A DNA stretch of 64,000 nt from DASCOT01 sp036012155 (GCA_036012155.1 DASCOT010000113.1:1-64000), one strand, 5' to 3'. Counted from the stretch's first letter, positions 25,111 to 34,750 are shown. Translations and numbers: made by a program. The notes: generated by a model not told the origin, from the sequence alone.

Positions 25111-27207
25111 CTAGACCTCGACAGAGGCACGCTCGGCCTCGGTCAACGCCTTGAGCGAAAGGCGAATGCGATTCGGAGCCTCGATCTTGACGACCTTTAC
25201 CGTCAACTCCTGCCCCTCGCTGACATGCTCACGCATATCCTCGACATGATGTTCCGCCACCTCGGAAATATGCAGCAAGCCATCAGTTCCCGGTAGGATT
25301 TCGACGAAGGCGCCGAAATCTTTGATCGAGCGCACCTTGCCGCGATACACCTTGCCCACCTCGGCCTCCTGCGTCAGGTCCGAGATCATCTTCTGGGCGG
25401 CGGCACACGCCTCGGAATCGGGGGATGCGATCTGCACGGTTCCGTCGTCCTCGACGTTGATCTTGCAGCCGGTGTCTTCCTGCATCTGCCGAATGATCCG
25501 CCCGCCTGGGCCGATGATGTCGCGAATGCGGTCGACCGAGATCTTCACGGTGACGATCTGCGGCGCCCAGCGACTCGTCTCCGGTCGAGGCGCTGCCAGC
25601 GCCTCGCTCATCGTCTTCAAGATATGCATGCGATTCTGGCGCGCCTGCTCGAGCGCCTGCTCGAGGATCTCCCTCGACAGGCCGGAGATCTTGATGTCCA
25701 TCTGCAACGCGGTGATACCACGGGGCGTGCCCGCCACCTTGAAGTCCATATCTCCGTAGTGATCCTCCTCGCCCGCGATGTCGGAGAGGATGGCGACCGT
25801 GTCGTCGTCCTTCATGAGACCCATCGCCACCCCGGCCACGGGAGCACGAATGGGCACGCCGGCGTCCATCAGCGACAACGTGCCGCCGCATATGGTGGCC
25901 ATCGATGATGAGCCATTCGACTCGAGGATCTCCGAGACAGTCCGAAGTACGTACGGCCACTCCTCGTCGGACGGCAGCACGGGATCGATCGCACGCTCAG
26001 CGAGGTTTCCGTGGCCAATCTCGCGGCGACCAGGTCCACGCATGAACCTCGCCTCGCCGACGGAGAACGGTGGGAAGTTGTAATGCAACATGAAGCGCTT
26101 CCAGAACTCGCCGTCGTACCCCTCGACCTTGCGAGCGTCGTCCGTTGTCCCCAGCGTCGTGGTGACAAAAGCCTGCGTCTCACCGCGAGTGAACAACGCC
26201 GACCCATGGGCGCGCGGTGAGTAGCCAACCTCACAGCGAATCGGCCGCACCTCATCGAAGTCTCGGCCATCGAATCGCTTGCCCTCGCTCAATGCCGAAC
26301 GACGCGTTGCCCGCTTTACCAACTCGGAGATAGCCTCTCCGGCATCGTCCGCCCAATCCGGGTTCTCCTCGGCGATGGCATCCTTGATCTCGACCTTGAT
26401 CTGCCCCATCCGGTCCCGGCGCTCGATCTTGTCGGCGATGGTCAGAGCTTCGCGAATCCCGTCACCGCCAATCTCGTCGACGCGGGCGCTGAGATCCGCG
26501 TCGAGGACGGCGGGCTCGAAGACGAACTTCTCCACGCCGAGCTGCTCGCGCACCCGCTCCTGCAGATCGATGTATGACTCCACATAGGGCTGCGCGAATT
26601 CGAATGCTCCGATGACCTCGGCCTCGCTAACCTCGTCGCCACCGGCCTCGACCATCATGACTGCGTCACGCCGCGCGCAGAGGATCAGATCGAGGCAGCT
26701 GTTGTCCATCTGCGTCGAGGTCGGGTTGAGTAGGTAGCCGTCCTCGTCGAGCCCCACCCGGAACGCCCCGAACGGCGTGTCGAACGGTATGCGCGAGCAA
26801 TACAGCGCCATGGATGCGCCCAGTTTGGCCAGGATTGCCGGATCGTTCTCGCCGTCCGCCGAGAGCACCATCCCGATCACCTGCGTCTCGTACCGATACC
26901 CTTTCGGGAACAGCGGCCGGATGCTGCGATCGATCATCCGAGACGTGAGAATCTCCTTGTCCGCCGGCCGGCCCTCCCGCTTGAAGAAGCCGCCCGGTAT
27001 GCGACCACCAGCGTAGGTCCACTCGCGATAGTCAACGGTCAGCGGTAGGAAGGAAGCCGATTTCGGCTTGCGATCCATTACGGCGGTAACCAGCACCTTG
27101 GTGTCACCACATGACACCACCACAGAGCCGTCCGCTTGACGAGCTACATGGCCGAGCTCGAACTCGATTGTCTGGCCGTTCAGCTCGATCTTCTCTTGCA
27201 CGATCAT
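25111..27207 (-). CDS. pnp: Polyribonucleotide nucleotidyltransferase (PNPase)
   Basis: PNPase degrades RNA 3' to 5' using phosphate and is a core RNA-decay enzyme. Two RNase PH domains (from ELGHVARQADGSVVVSCGDT and from EVGYSPRAHGSALFTRGETQ) flank an all-alpha domain. A KH domain has the loop DIIGPGGRIIRQMQEDTGC. The S1 domain ends the protein (GKVYRGKVRSIKDFGAFVEI). The 698 residues are normal. It follows rpsO by 187 bases, the conserved pair. That gap shows no clear terminator. Confidence 0.97.
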   Translation of the reverse strand: MIVQEKIELNGQTIEFELGHVARQADGSVVVSCGDTKVLVTAVMDRKPKSASFLPLTVDYREWTYAGGRIPGGFFKREGRPADKEILTSRMIDRSIRPLFPKGYRYETQVIGMVLSADGENDPAILAKLGASMALYCSRIPFDTPFGAFRVGLDEDGYLLNPTSTQMDNSCLDLILCARRDAVMMVEAGGDEVSEAEVIGAFEFAQPYVESYIDLQERVREQLGVEKFVFEPAVLDADLSARVDEIGGDGIREALTIADKIERRDRMGQIKVEIKDAIAEENPDWADDAGEAISELVKRATRRSALSEGKRFDGRDFDEVRPIRCEVGYSPRAHGSALFTRGETQAFVTTTLGTTDDARKVEGYDGEFWKRFMLHYNFPPFSVGEARFMRGPGRREIGHGNLAERAIDPVLPSDEEWPYVLRTVSEILESNGSSSMATICGGTLSLMDAGVPIRAPVAGVAMGLMKDDDTVAILSDIAGEEDHYGDMDFKVAGTPRGITALQMDIKISGLSREILEQALEQARQNRMHILKTMSEALAAPRPETSRWAPQIVTVKISVDRIRDIIGPGGRIIRQMQEDTGCKINVEDDGTVQIASPDSEACAAAQKMISDLTQEAEVGKVYRGKVRSIKDFGAFVEILPGTDGLLHISEVAEHHVEDMREHVSEGQELTVKVVKIEAPNRIRLSLKALTEAERASVEV

Positions 27208-27394
27208 CTAATTCCTTCCTCCAAGCCGCACAGCGACCTCAGTCCAGGCGAGCGAGCGCGCAGCTTGGTTACACGATCAGGGGGGTGGGGTGGAGTGTGC
27301 TTCCCCGTGGTGTGTTCCCAGCAGGCTTCGAAGTTCCCTTCGCCGCGTCCGCTATCCGCGTATTCTCTCGTTTCCTTCCGCAGCAGGCGCAGGA

Positions 27395-27652
27395 CTAGCG
27401 TCGCAGTCCCAGCCTCTCAATTAAGCTCTGATACCGCGCCACATCGACGCGCCGCAGGTAGTCGAGCAAGCGCCGACGCCTTCCAACGAGCATCTGCAAC
27501 CCGCGCTGGGTCGCAAAGTCGCTCCGGTTGGCCTTCATGTGCTCGGTGAGGTGCCTGACGCGCGCGCTTAGCTGCGCGATTTGCACCTCTGACGACCCCG
27601 TGTCGGTCGGGTGCTGCCGAAACTCGTCGATCGCTATCTCCGCTTGACTCAT
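27395..27652 (-). CDS. rpsO: 30S ribosomal protein S15
   Basis: The 85-residue S15 contains EFRQHPTDTGSSEVQIAQLS, VRHLTEHMKANRSDFATQRG and LVGRRRRLLDYLRR, the complete family pattern. It organises the central domain of 16S rRNA. A good promoter lies about 100 bases upstream and pnp follows. Confidence 0.97.
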   Translation of the reverse strand: MSQAEIAIDEFRQHPTDTGSSEVQIAQLSARVRHLTEHMKANRSDFATQRGLQMLVGRRRRLLDYLRRVDVARYQSLIERLGLRR

Positions 27653-27753
27653 CGTCCTCTTTACGTAGCTCGCTTCCTATCCGTGTTCGTGGGTTTGCCC
27701 CGGCACACAAGGTTCACAGAGTGTCCAGACGCACGAGTGCCAAGCAGGCCGAA

Positions 27754-27782
27754 ACGGTACCACGGAGCCTGGAGGCTGTAAA
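27754..27782 (-). promoter_or_regulatory. Promoter upstream of rpsO-pnp
   Basis: The minus strand carries TTTACA (27777-27782), a 17-base spacer and TACCGT (27754-27759) preceded by TGG, which makes an extended -10. It lies in the 245-base gap between truB and rpsO and would give a leader of about 95 bases. It is the best promoter match in the window; the rest of the gap shows nothing I recognise. Confidence 0.5.
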
Positions 27783-27897
27783 CGCGTTGCCGGCGCCGTG
27801 GCCTTCGTGAGTCGACTCCCGTTCGGCGGCTGGTTGCGCAGGCCCAGCTCAGCGTAACCGCCCACCTGCGCGGCGCTTTGCCCCACGCCCACGACAG

Positions 27898-28842
27898 CTA
27901 GTGGAGCAACACGATGCGAGGCTGCAGCATGCCCCCTGGGAGCAGCTCCGCGGCGGCCAGCAAACGCGCGTCCGGATCCATCACGCGCACCCAGCCTTCG
28001 CGCCTCCGCGGCGCAGGCGCAGCCTCGGCAGGAAGTCGATCGACGATGCAATGCGGCTCTAGCACGCCGCCGTTGCGAAGGACGTCGATGCCGGCGCGAT
28101 CGACCACTACACCCGGCCAATCCTGAACCATGGCCGCTGCCGGCAGGATGCGAGCTTCGATGTCTTCAACCGGCCCGCTCTCCAGCGCCTCCCAACTGAG
28201 CGCACCCGACAGATCGAACCGCCCAACGCGCAGGCGGCGGAGCGCAGCAAGATGTGCCGCACACCCCATGGCCGCACCGATGTCATGCGCCAAGGTACGC
28301 ACATAAGTTCCCGATCCGCAGTGCACTCGGAGCCGTAAGACGTCGGCGTCACGATCGATCAGGTCAATGGAGTACACCTGCACGGGCACGGGCTCGTGAA
28401 CCACGACTTCGCCGCGGCGAACCCGCTTGTAGGCCGGCTGGCCGCGGATCTTCTTGGCGGAATACGCAGGCGGAACCTGCTGGATCTCCCCGACGAAAGC
28501 ATCGAGCAGCGCTGCCAGCCTTTGCGGTTCGATCGCCGGGACCGGGAGACGACTGCCCACCATCTCCCCTTCGGAGTCATACGTATCCGTCGCCCAGCCG
28601 AAGCGAACGCCGCACTCGTAGAGTTTGTCCTGGCTCTGAAGGAATCGCGCCAGACGCGTCGCACGACCGAGGCACAAGAGCAATACCCCCGTTGCCTGGG
28701 GGTCGAGCGTTCCCGTGTGTCCGGCGCGACATTGGAGCCGGTGCCGCACCTTGGCGACGACATCATGGGATGTCACGCCGGCGGGCTTGTCGGCAACCAG
28801 CATGCCGACGTGGTCGTTACCCAACTCCGCGAGCCCCGCCAC
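27898..28842 (-). CDS. truB: tRNA pseudouridine(55) synthase
   Basis: TruB makes pseudouridine 55 in the T loop of tRNAs. The catalytic motif is AGHTGTLDPQATGVLLLCLG with the conserved Asp. GMLVADKPAGVTSHDVVAKV opens the domain, and the middle has PPAYSAKKIRGQPAYKRVRRG. The longest frame starts at 29031 inside nrnA, but GTG at 28842 has AGGAG five bases upstream and gives 314 residues, the normal size. It overlaps the nrnA end by 26 bases. Confidence 0.95.
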   Translation of the reverse strand: MAGLAELGNDHVGMLVADKPAGVTSHDVVAKVRHRLQCRAGHTGTLDPQATGVLLLCLGRATRLARFLQSQDKLYECGVRFGWATDTYDSEGEMVGSRLPVPAIEPQRLAALLDAFVGEIQQVPPAYSAKKIRGQPAYKRVRRGEVVVHEPVPVQVYSIDLIDRDADVLRLRVHCGSGTYVRTLAHDIGAAMGCAAHLAALRRLRVGRFDLSGALSWEALESGPVEDIEARILPAAAMVQDWPGVVVDRAGIDVLRNGGVLEPHCIVDRLPAEAAPAPRRREGWVRVMDPDARLLAAAELLPGGMLQPRIVLLH

Positions 28843-29794
28843 GTATGCTCCTGATCTTTGCCATGATGCTCGCACGTACCTCCTCGAGCGAGCCATCAAG
28901 CTGACAGCCCGCGGCACGTGGATGGCCGCCGCCCCCGTAAGACGCCGCAACCTCCGCAACGTCGACGCTCGCGTCAGAGCGCAAGCTGACCCGGAAGCGA
29001 TCGCGGCCAACCTCCTTGAACAAGAGCGCAACCTCCACGCCGGCGATCGATTGCGCCTGATTGATCAGGCCTTCCGTATCACCGCCACCCCGGCGATCGA
29101 AATCACGGCGCCAAAGCACCATCCACGCAACCCGACCATCCTCCTCCAACTTCAACGTCGCGAGCGCGTCGGCAAGGAGGAAGACTCGCGCCGCCGGCAC
29201 ATTGCCGTACACCGCCTCGGCAATCCCCGAGGCATCGGCACCCAACTTGACCATGTCGGCAGCAAACTGGAGCGCCGCCACATCCGTGTTGGAGTGGTGG
29301 AACGAGCCGGTATCGGTAAGCACCGCGACATACAACAGGGTGGCGATCGGAGGCGTAATCTGGGCTCCCAGGGGATCGGCCAACCGTGCCACCATCATAC
29401 TCGTGGCGGCCACTTGCGGGTCGATCCAGTTCACGTTCGCGAACATCGCGTTTTGGCTATGGTGATCGATGTTCAGCGACTCGATCCGGTCCAATCCGGC
29501 AACTCCCGCACGAGCGAAATCAGAACACTCGACCAGAATGCTGGCACGCGCGCGGCGCGACACCGCGTCACACGTCTGTACCCGTGAGCACTCAGGCAAC
29601 CAACCGAACCGCCGCGGAAATGGCTGCTGAATCACCACTTCTGATCGCTTACCAATCTGGTCAAGCATGATGGCCAGGGCAAGCGACGAGCCTAGCGAGT
29701 CGCCGTCAGGATCGGTGTGAGAGGCGATGACGAAGTCATCGCGCCGGGCAATCCATCGGACCACACGACCCATGCCATCACCCGTCGGTGGCAT
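28817..29794 (-). CDS. nrnA: DHH/DHHA1 phosphoesterase, NrnA-type oligoribonuclease
   Basis: The family degrades nanoRNA and removes phosphate from pAp. Metal-binding motifs are SHTDPDGDSLGSSLAL, SLNIDHHSQNAMFAN and TDTGSFHHSNT. The DHHA1 signature SYGGGGHPRAAG closes the 325 residues. It sits between rbfA and truB, the usual order outside enterobacteria, and starts 17 bases inside rbfA. The presence of orn elsewhere cannot be judged. Confidence 0.93.
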   Translation of the reverse strand: MPPTGDGMGRVVRWIARRDDFVIASHTDPDGDSLGSSLALAIMLDQIGKRSEVVIQQPFPRRFGWLPECSRVQTCDAVSRRARASILVECSDFARAGVAGLDRIESLNIDHHSQNAMFANVNWIDPQVAATSMMVARLADPLGAQITPPIATLLYVAVLTDTGSFHHSNTDVAALQFAADMVKLGADASGIAEAVYGNVPAARVFLLADALATLKLEEDGRVAWMVLWRRDFDRRGGGDTEGLINQAQSIAGVEVALLFKEVGRDRFRVSLRSDASVDVAEVAASYGGGGHPRAAGCQLDGSLEEVRASIMAKIRSIRGGARGVG

Positions 29795-30155
29795 CTGCCT
29801 CGCCCTCCCCTGGATCCTGCGGGGCCCCCTCGCGTATCAGCTCCTCGATTCGATCGCCTTGATCGAGCGTGCGGTCGACCTCGAAATGCAGCTCCGGTGT
29901 ACGGCGCAGCTGCACCCGTCGACCCACCTCCCTGCGAAGGAAACCGCCCGCCCGATGCAAGCTCTCCATCGACTGTGCCTCGGCATCCGCGTCGCCGAGG
30001 ACACTTACGAAGACGCGCGCATGGCACAGATCAGCGCTCATGCGTACCTCCGTCACGGTAACGAAGCCCAACCCCGGATCCTTGACCTCGTTGAGCAACA
30101 GATCCGCCAACGCCGCCCGCAGGCTGTCTCCAACACGTCGTGGTCGATGTCGCAT
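29778..30155 (-). CDS. rbfA: Ribosome-binding factor A
   Basis: RbfA helps mature the 5' end of 16S rRNA and acts in cold adaptation. The KH-like domain is seen in DSLRAALADLLLNEVKDPGL, GFVTVTEVRMSADLCHARVF and PELHFEVDRTLDQGDRIEEL. The 125 residues end in a short acidic tail. It lies 84 bases downstream of the DUF503 gene. Confidence 0.95.
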   Translation of the reverse strand: MRHRPRRVGDSLRAALADLLLNEVKDPGLGFVTVTEVRMSADLCHARVFVSVLGDADAEAQSMESLHRAGGFLRREVGRRVQLRRTPELHFEVDRTLDQGDRIEELIREGAPQDPGEGEADATDG

Positions 30156-30239
30156 CGTCAGGTTCCTTGCCGTCGCGCCAACCGCGCCACGACACCTTCC
30201 GTCCGGTTATCAATCCGTTGCCCGTGGGCGTCAGGATAC

Positions 30240-30518
30240 CTACAGGTACTCGACACGGTGGCGCAGCAACTCCGCGTCGTGCGCCTCCGCCTCGCGAACC
30301 ACACGTTCGAACAACCCTTCCAAGGGCCGTTGCGAAGCCGATATCGACGCTACCGCGACACCGGCTCGTTGCCACAGATCCTGGTACTCGACTTCAGCGA
30401 CTGCGACGTTGAAGCGCGCCTTCAGCCGTCCTTTCAGGCGGTTGAGGAACATGCGCTTCTCCTTGAGACTCCTGCAGCCCGGGAGATGGAATTCAAGGCT
30501 ACACACCCCGATGATCAT
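30240..30518 (-). CDS. DUF503 family protein (YlxP-like)
   Basis: The 92-residue protein begins MIIGVCSLEFHLPGCRSLKE, continues KRMFLNRLKGRLKARFNVAV and contains VAEVEYQDLWQRAGVAVASI, all typical of DUF503. The family is small, widespread and almost always between infB and rbfA. A link to ribosome maturation is inferred from that position, but no biochemical role is established that I can cite. Length and context are both normal. Confidence 0.93.
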   Translation of the reverse strand: MIIGVCSLEFHLPGCRSLKEKRMFLNRLKGRLKARFNVAVAEVEYQDLWQRAGVAVASISASQRPLEGLFERVVREAEAHDAELLRHRVEYL

Positions 30519-30584
30519 GACTTGCCCTCATCCCTGCCCGGCACAGGGAGGGCCAGTCCTGGCAGCGCCGGGGGGGCTGCACGC

Positions 30585-32720
30585 TCAGAGACTGGGAGCG
30601 ATCTCCTTGAGGTCGTATGCCTCAATCACGTCGCCGATCTTGACGTCGTTGAAGTTCTCCAGACCGATGCCACACTCGTAGCCCTGCTGCACTTCCTTCA
30701 CATCTTCCTTGAAGCGGCGCAGGGAGCCGACCTTACCCTCGTAGATAATGCGCGAGTCACGAACCAGGCGAGCCCTGGTACCGCGCGAGAACTTGCCCTC
30801 GGTCACGTAGCACCCTGCCACGGTACCGGCGCGTGGGACTCGGAAGGTATCGCGTACTTCCGCAGCGCCCGTCGCCTGTTCCTCGAAGGTCGGTTCCAGC
30901 TGGCCGACCATGGCCGCTTTGACTTCGTCGATCAATCGATAGATGACCGTATGCAGCCGCAGATCGACACGCTCACGCGTCGCTGCGGCGGCGACGTCGC
31001 GTTCTGGCCGCACGTTGAAGCCGACGATGATGGCATTGGATGCCGATGCCAAGAGCACGTCGGTCTCGGTAATACCACCGACAGCGGCAAGCATGATCTC
31101 CACCTGCACGGAATCGCCCGAGAGGTTCCCCAAGGCGTCGCTGATCGTCTGGACCGAGCCCTGCGTATCCGCCCTCAGAACCACCGGCAACTTCACCCGG
31201 CCACCCTCGAGAATCCGCGCGTGGAGGTCCTCGAGGGTCAAGCGCGAACCGGCAGAAAGGTTGTCATGGCGCGACTTGAACTGGCGTAACTCAGCCACCT
31301 TTCGTGCCACCGAAGCCTCTTCAACCACCTGGAAGCTATCGCCGGCCTCGGGCACACCGGAAAAACCGAGCACCTCGACGGCGGTCGCCGGAGGGGCCTC
31401 TTTGGTCTGTTTTCCGTGGGCATCGATCATCGCCCTGACCTTGGCGCTCTCCGTACCAGCGACCAGCGAGTCGCCGACGCGCAAGGTGCCCTCCTGCACG
31501 AGCAGGGTTGCTAGCGCCCCCCGCTGGCGATCGAGCTGCGCCTCGAGCACGGTGCCACGAGCCGAAATCTCCGGATTCGCTTTCAACTCGAGGAGATCGG
31601 ACGAAAGAATGATCATCTCCAACAGGTCGTCGAGATTCTCTTTGGTCTTGGCCGATACGGGAACGCAGACCGTGTCACCGCCCCAATCCTCGGGTGTCAG
31701 CTGATGCTCCAGCAGCTGCTGCTTGGCACGTTCGACATTGGCCTGCGGCAGATCGATCTTGTTGATCGCCACGAGAATCGGCACGTTCGCCGCGCGCGCG
31801 TGGTCGATAGCCTCAATGGTCTGCGGCATGATTCCGTCGTCGGCAGCTACCACCAGGACAACGATGTCCGTGATCTGCGCTCCACGAGCCCGCATTCGCG
31901 TGAAGGCCTGATGACCGGGTGTGTCGATGAGCACGATGCGATTGCCGTTCCATTCGACTTCGGAGGCGCCGATGTGCTGGGTGATCCCGCCGGCCTCACC
32001 CGCTACCACGTCGGTTTCGCGTATCGAATCCAGGAGGTGCGTCTTGCCATGGTCTACGTGTCCCATGATCGTCACCACAGGGGCGCGCGACGCTAGATCT
32101 GCCTCATCGCCGGCGTCGAGCTCGCCGAGGAGCCGCTCGTCTGCGGTGACAACCTTGAGCCGAACACCGTGTTCTGCAGCGATCGCCGTCGCCACTTCGG
32201 CATCGAGCGACTGCGTGAGGTTGGCCATGATGCCCTTCGCCATGAGCCCGGTGATGATCTCCGTCGGGCTGATTCCGCCGACCTCCGCGAGCTCGCGAAC
32301 CGTTACGCCATCATCAACTTCGACGGGCTCCGCGTCCGAAAGTGCCGCGGCTTCATCCTCTTCGGCCGCGATGGCGGTGTCATCGCCGCGCTCGGTTTCT
32401 CCAACAGCCTCGGCCTCCGGTGTGACGTCGGCAGGCTCGGGCATCGCCTCGACCTCTACCGCCGGCTCCGGCGCTGCCTCCGGCTTTGACTTGGCCTTCG
32501 GCTTTGACTTCGGCTTCGGCTTCGGCTTGGCCTCGACCGGGGTCTCTGCCTTCGCGTCCGCCGACTCGGCCTGACCACCAAGCAGCTCGCGAAGCCGGTC
32601 AGCATCGGCATCCGAGATGGCGTTGGCATGCGACTTTACCGCCACGCCGAGGTCGTTGAGACGCTCAATGGCCACCTTGCTCGCGATGTCGAGCTCCTTG
32701 GCGATCTCGTGTACCCGCAT
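30585..32720 (-). CDS. infB: Translation initiation factor IF-2
   Basis: IF-2 places initiator tRNA on the 30S subunit and promotes subunit joining. The order is: an N-terminal helical domain (MRVHEIAKELDIASKVAIER), a low-complexity linker about 55-130 rich in Lys-Pro and then Glu-Ala, a second IF2-N domain (TVRELAEVGGISPTEII), the G domain with GHVDHGKT at 220-227, DTPGHQAF and NKIDLP, and then domains II to IV. The 711 residues make a compact IF-2 with a shorter N-terminal part than E. coli. Confidence 0.97.
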   Translation of the reverse strand: MRVHEIAKELDIASKVAIERLNDLGVAVKSHANAISDADADRLRELLGGQAESADAKAETPVEAKPKPKPKSKPKAKSKPEAAPEPAVEVEAMPEPADVTPEAEAVGETERGDDTAIAAEEDEAAALSDAEPVEVDDGVTVRELAEVGGISPTEIITGLMAKGIMANLTQSLDAEVATAIAAEHGVRLKVVTADERLLGELDAGDEADLASRAPVVTIMGHVDHGKTHLLDSIRETDVVAGEAGGITQHIGASEVEWNGNRIVLIDTPGHQAFTRMRARGAQITDIVVLVVAADDGIMPQTIEAIDHARAANVPILVAINKIDLPQANVERAKQQLLEHQLTPEDWGGDTVCVPVSAKTKENLDDLLEMIILSSDLLELKANPEISARGTVLEAQLDRQRGALATLLVQEGTLRVGDSLVAGTESAKVRAMIDAHGKQTKEAPPATAVEVLGFSGVPEAGDSFQVVEEASVARKVAELRQFKSRHDNLSAGSRLTLEDLHARILEGGRVKLPVVLRADTQGSVQTISDALGNLSGDSVQVEIMLAAVGGITETDVLLASASNAIIVGFNVRPERDVAAAATRERVDLRLHTVIYRLIDEVKAAMVGQLEPTFEEQATGAAEVRDTFRVPRAGTVAGCYVTEGKFSRGTRARLVRDSRIIYEGKVGSLRRFKEDVKEVQQGYECGIGLENFNDVKIGDVIEAYDLKEIAPSL
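32478..32533 (-). repeat. Short tandem Lys-Pro coding repeat in the infB linker
   Basis: On the plus strand a six-base unit close to ggcttc repeats with tt and ga variants, encoding alternating Lys-Pro, Lys-Ser and Lys-Ala pairs at about residues 65-79 of IF-2. It lies in the disordered linker and may vary in length between strains. Confidence 0.55.
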
Positions 32721-32800
32721 CCGATCTCTCTGTCTATTGGCTCAAGAAAACTTCGTTAGGGCTCAGGTGCTACGGGGCGTGCCGGGCTACGAAACCGTGC

Positions 32801-34183
32801 CTAGACGGGCCCCGACTCCAACTCCGTTGTGTCTGAGCCGGTATCCGGCTCCGGTGTCGTCTCTGGGTTGGCTGCTGGGGGCTCGGCGAACGCCGAGTCA
32901 GCGGCAGCTTGCTGGATCTTCGCCGCCGTCTTCGGCCCGATGCCCTCCACTGCGACCAACGCCTCGATATCCGACTGGGCGACGTCCGCGGCACTGGCGA
33001 AGCCTGCCGCGAGCAGCGCTTCCGCTGCCTTCGGCCCGACGCCCGGTATCTGCCGCAACTCCGTCGCCGTCGATGGTGCGCCGTCCGCGGGCTCCTCAGC
33101 GTCAACCGCCTCGGCGGCCGGCGGCAACAACTCCTGCCGCTTCTGCTCGTGGCTCTTGACGTCGATCTTGCGGCCCAAGAGCTTACCGGCGAGGCGCACG
33201 TTTTGCCCTCGCTTGCCGATCGCCAGCGACAGCTGGTCTTCGTCGACGATAACCTCGAGGTGGTGCTCCTCACGGCCGTGCTCATCGGTCACCATCAGCT
33301 CGCCAACTCGGCTTACGCGCGCTGGCTTGAGCGAATTGATGGCGTACTGATCTGGGTCCTCGGCCCACTCTACGATGTCAATCTTCTCGCCCCGCAGCTC
33401 GCGAATGATCGCTTGGACGCGAGAGCCACGCATGCCGACGCACGCCCCTACAGGATCGATGTCGGCGTCCTTGGAATACACCGCGACCTTGGCACGATCT
33501 CCGCCTTCCCGCACCGCACCCTTGATCGCCACCGTGCCGTCGTAGATCTCGGGCACCTCCATCTCGAAAAGGCGCAGCAAGAGCTCCGGGCTGCTACGTG
33601 AGACGACGATCTGCGGGCCGCGCGTAGCGCGCAGCACTTCGACGATCACCACGCGAATTCGGTCGCTGATGTTGTAGTGCTCGGCACGCGATTGTTCCCG
33701 CCGCGGCAGCAGGGCCTCGGCGCGGCCCAAGTCGACGATCATGTCGCCGCGCTCGAAGCGCTTGACCGTGCCGGTGAGCAGCTCGCCTATTCGACCGCTG
33801 TACTCAGCGTGAATATTGTCGCGTTCGGCGTCGCGCACCTTCTGATACAGAACCTGCTTGGCGGCTTGTGCCGCGATTCGGCCGAGCTGGTCGGTAGGCA
33901 TCGAGGTGCGTAGCTGCGCACCTACCTGCGGATCCTCCATGCCCTCCTGGCGAGCGGTCTCGACCGTGATCTCCGACAGAGGGTCCTCGACCTCCTCAAC
34001 CACCGTCTTGACGGCATGCAACTCGACCTCGCCGGTCTCGGGATTGAGCGCCGCCTCAAGGTAGTCTTCGGTGCGATAGAACTTCTGCGCCGCAACCGCC
34101 ATCGCTTCCTCGATCGCGGCCACTATGATCTCCGGCTCGATGTTCTTTTCGCGACCAATCTGCTCGATCGTCTGGAGCAGCAT
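32801..34183 (-). CDS. nusA: Transcription termination/antitermination factor NusA
   Basis: NusA binds RNA polymerase and modulates pausing and termination. The N-terminal domain begins MLLQTIEQIGREKNIEPEII. The S1 domain contains ELLTGTVKRFERGDMIVDLG. Two KH domains follow (DPVGACVGMRGSRVQAIIRE and LSLAIGKRGQNVRLAGKL). The C-terminus has a helix-hairpin-helix pair (LRQIPGVGPKAAEALLAAGF, then VAVEGIGPKTAAKIQQ) and not the E. coli acidic repeats. The protein has 460 residues. It lies between rimP and infB. Confidence 0.97.
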   Translation of the reverse strand: MLLQTIEQIGREKNIEPEIIVAAIEEAMAVAAQKFYRTEDYLEAALNPETGEVELHAVKTVVEEVEDPLSEITVETARQEGMEDPQVGAQLRTSMPTDQLGRIAAQAAKQVLYQKVRDAERDNIHAEYSGRIGELLTGTVKRFERGDMIVDLGRAEALLPRREQSRAEHYNISDRIRVVIVEVLRATRGPQIVVSRSSPELLLRLFEMEVPEIYDGTVAIKGAVREGGDRAKVAVYSKDADIDPVGACVGMRGSRVQAIIRELRGEKIDIVEWAEDPDQYAINSLKPARVSRVGELMVTDEHGREEHHLEVIVDEDQLSLAIGKRGQNVRLAGKLLGRKIDVKSHEQKRQELLPPAAEAVDAEEPADGAPSTATELRQIPGVGPKAAEALLAAGFASAADVAQSDIEALVAVEGIGPKTAAKIQQAAADSAFAEPPAANPETTPEPDTGSDTTELESGPV

Positions 34184-34205
34184 CTATCCGCTCTCCTCGC
34201 CCGGC

Positions 34206-34736
34206 TCAGATCTCGACTTCCAGGCGCGCCTCGGCGACCCGCTTCAGCGGAATCTCGAGCCGTCCCATCGTGTCATCATCGAGCAGAATGGTGCCGTGTT
34301 GGAGGCCGCGCAGGAGGCCGCGATGCAGCACTTCACGATCGGCATCTTGAGCCACGATCCGCACCCTGTGCCCGGCATACCGACGAAAGTCCGCGGCGAC
34401 GAGTAGCGGGCAATCGAGCCCCGGAGAAGAAACCTCGAGTCGGCAGGCGCCGGGAAGCAGGTCTTCGACGTCCAGGATGGCCGAGAGCTGGCGGCTGACG
34501 CGAGCGCAGTGCTCAACGTTCACGCCGCCCTCACAATCGATCACGACGCGCAGCATCCAGCCTCCGTCCTCGAAGAAATGTCGGAGGTCTACCAGGGTGC
34601 AGCCCTCGCGCCGAGCGACCCGTTCCGCGTGCGGTCGAAGCAACTCAGCAACGCTGTCGGAGGGAGCTCCCGCCGACAGACCTTCGCCCGAGCGCGCGTC
34701 GCGCGACTGCGATTCTTGGGTCGCAGACGTTGCCAA
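34206..34736 (-). CDS. rimP: Ribosome maturation factor RimP
   Basis: RimP assists 30S assembly. Recognisable parts are EGCTLVDLRHFFEDGGWMLR, VVIDCEGGVNVEHCARVSRQ and LEVSSPGLDCPLLVAADFRR, with the C-terminal SH3-like barrel ending in VAEARLEVEI. The start is TTG at 34736 with AGGAGG five bases upstream. A terminator-like hairpin with seven Us sits directly before that ribosome-binding site. About 30 extra N-terminal residues are Ser/Ala-rich. It is the first gene of the nusA-infB operon. Confidence 0.93.
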   Translation of the reverse strand: MATSATQESQSRDARSGEGLSAGAPSDSVAELLRPHAERVARREGCTLVDLRHFFEDGGWMLRVVIDCEGGVNVEHCARVSRQLSAILDVEDLLPGACRLEVSSPGLDCPLLVAADFRRYAGHRVRIVAQDADREVLHRGLLRGLQHGTILLDDDTMGRLEIPLKRVAEARLEVEI

Positions 34737-34750
34737 GAAAACCTCCTAAC

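Noticed and set aside
27275..27310. G-rich run (ggggggtggggtgg) between pnp and rpsO as a terminator or quadruplex.
   Set aside because: No matching complementary arm or T tract gives a terminator, and a quadruplex cannot be supported from one imperfect run.
29727..31289. Long plus-strand open frame of about 520 codons opposite rbfA, DUF503 and infB.
   Set aside because: It lies antisense to three clearly conserved genes, has no recognisable domain and is explained by GC-rich antisense frames lacking stops.
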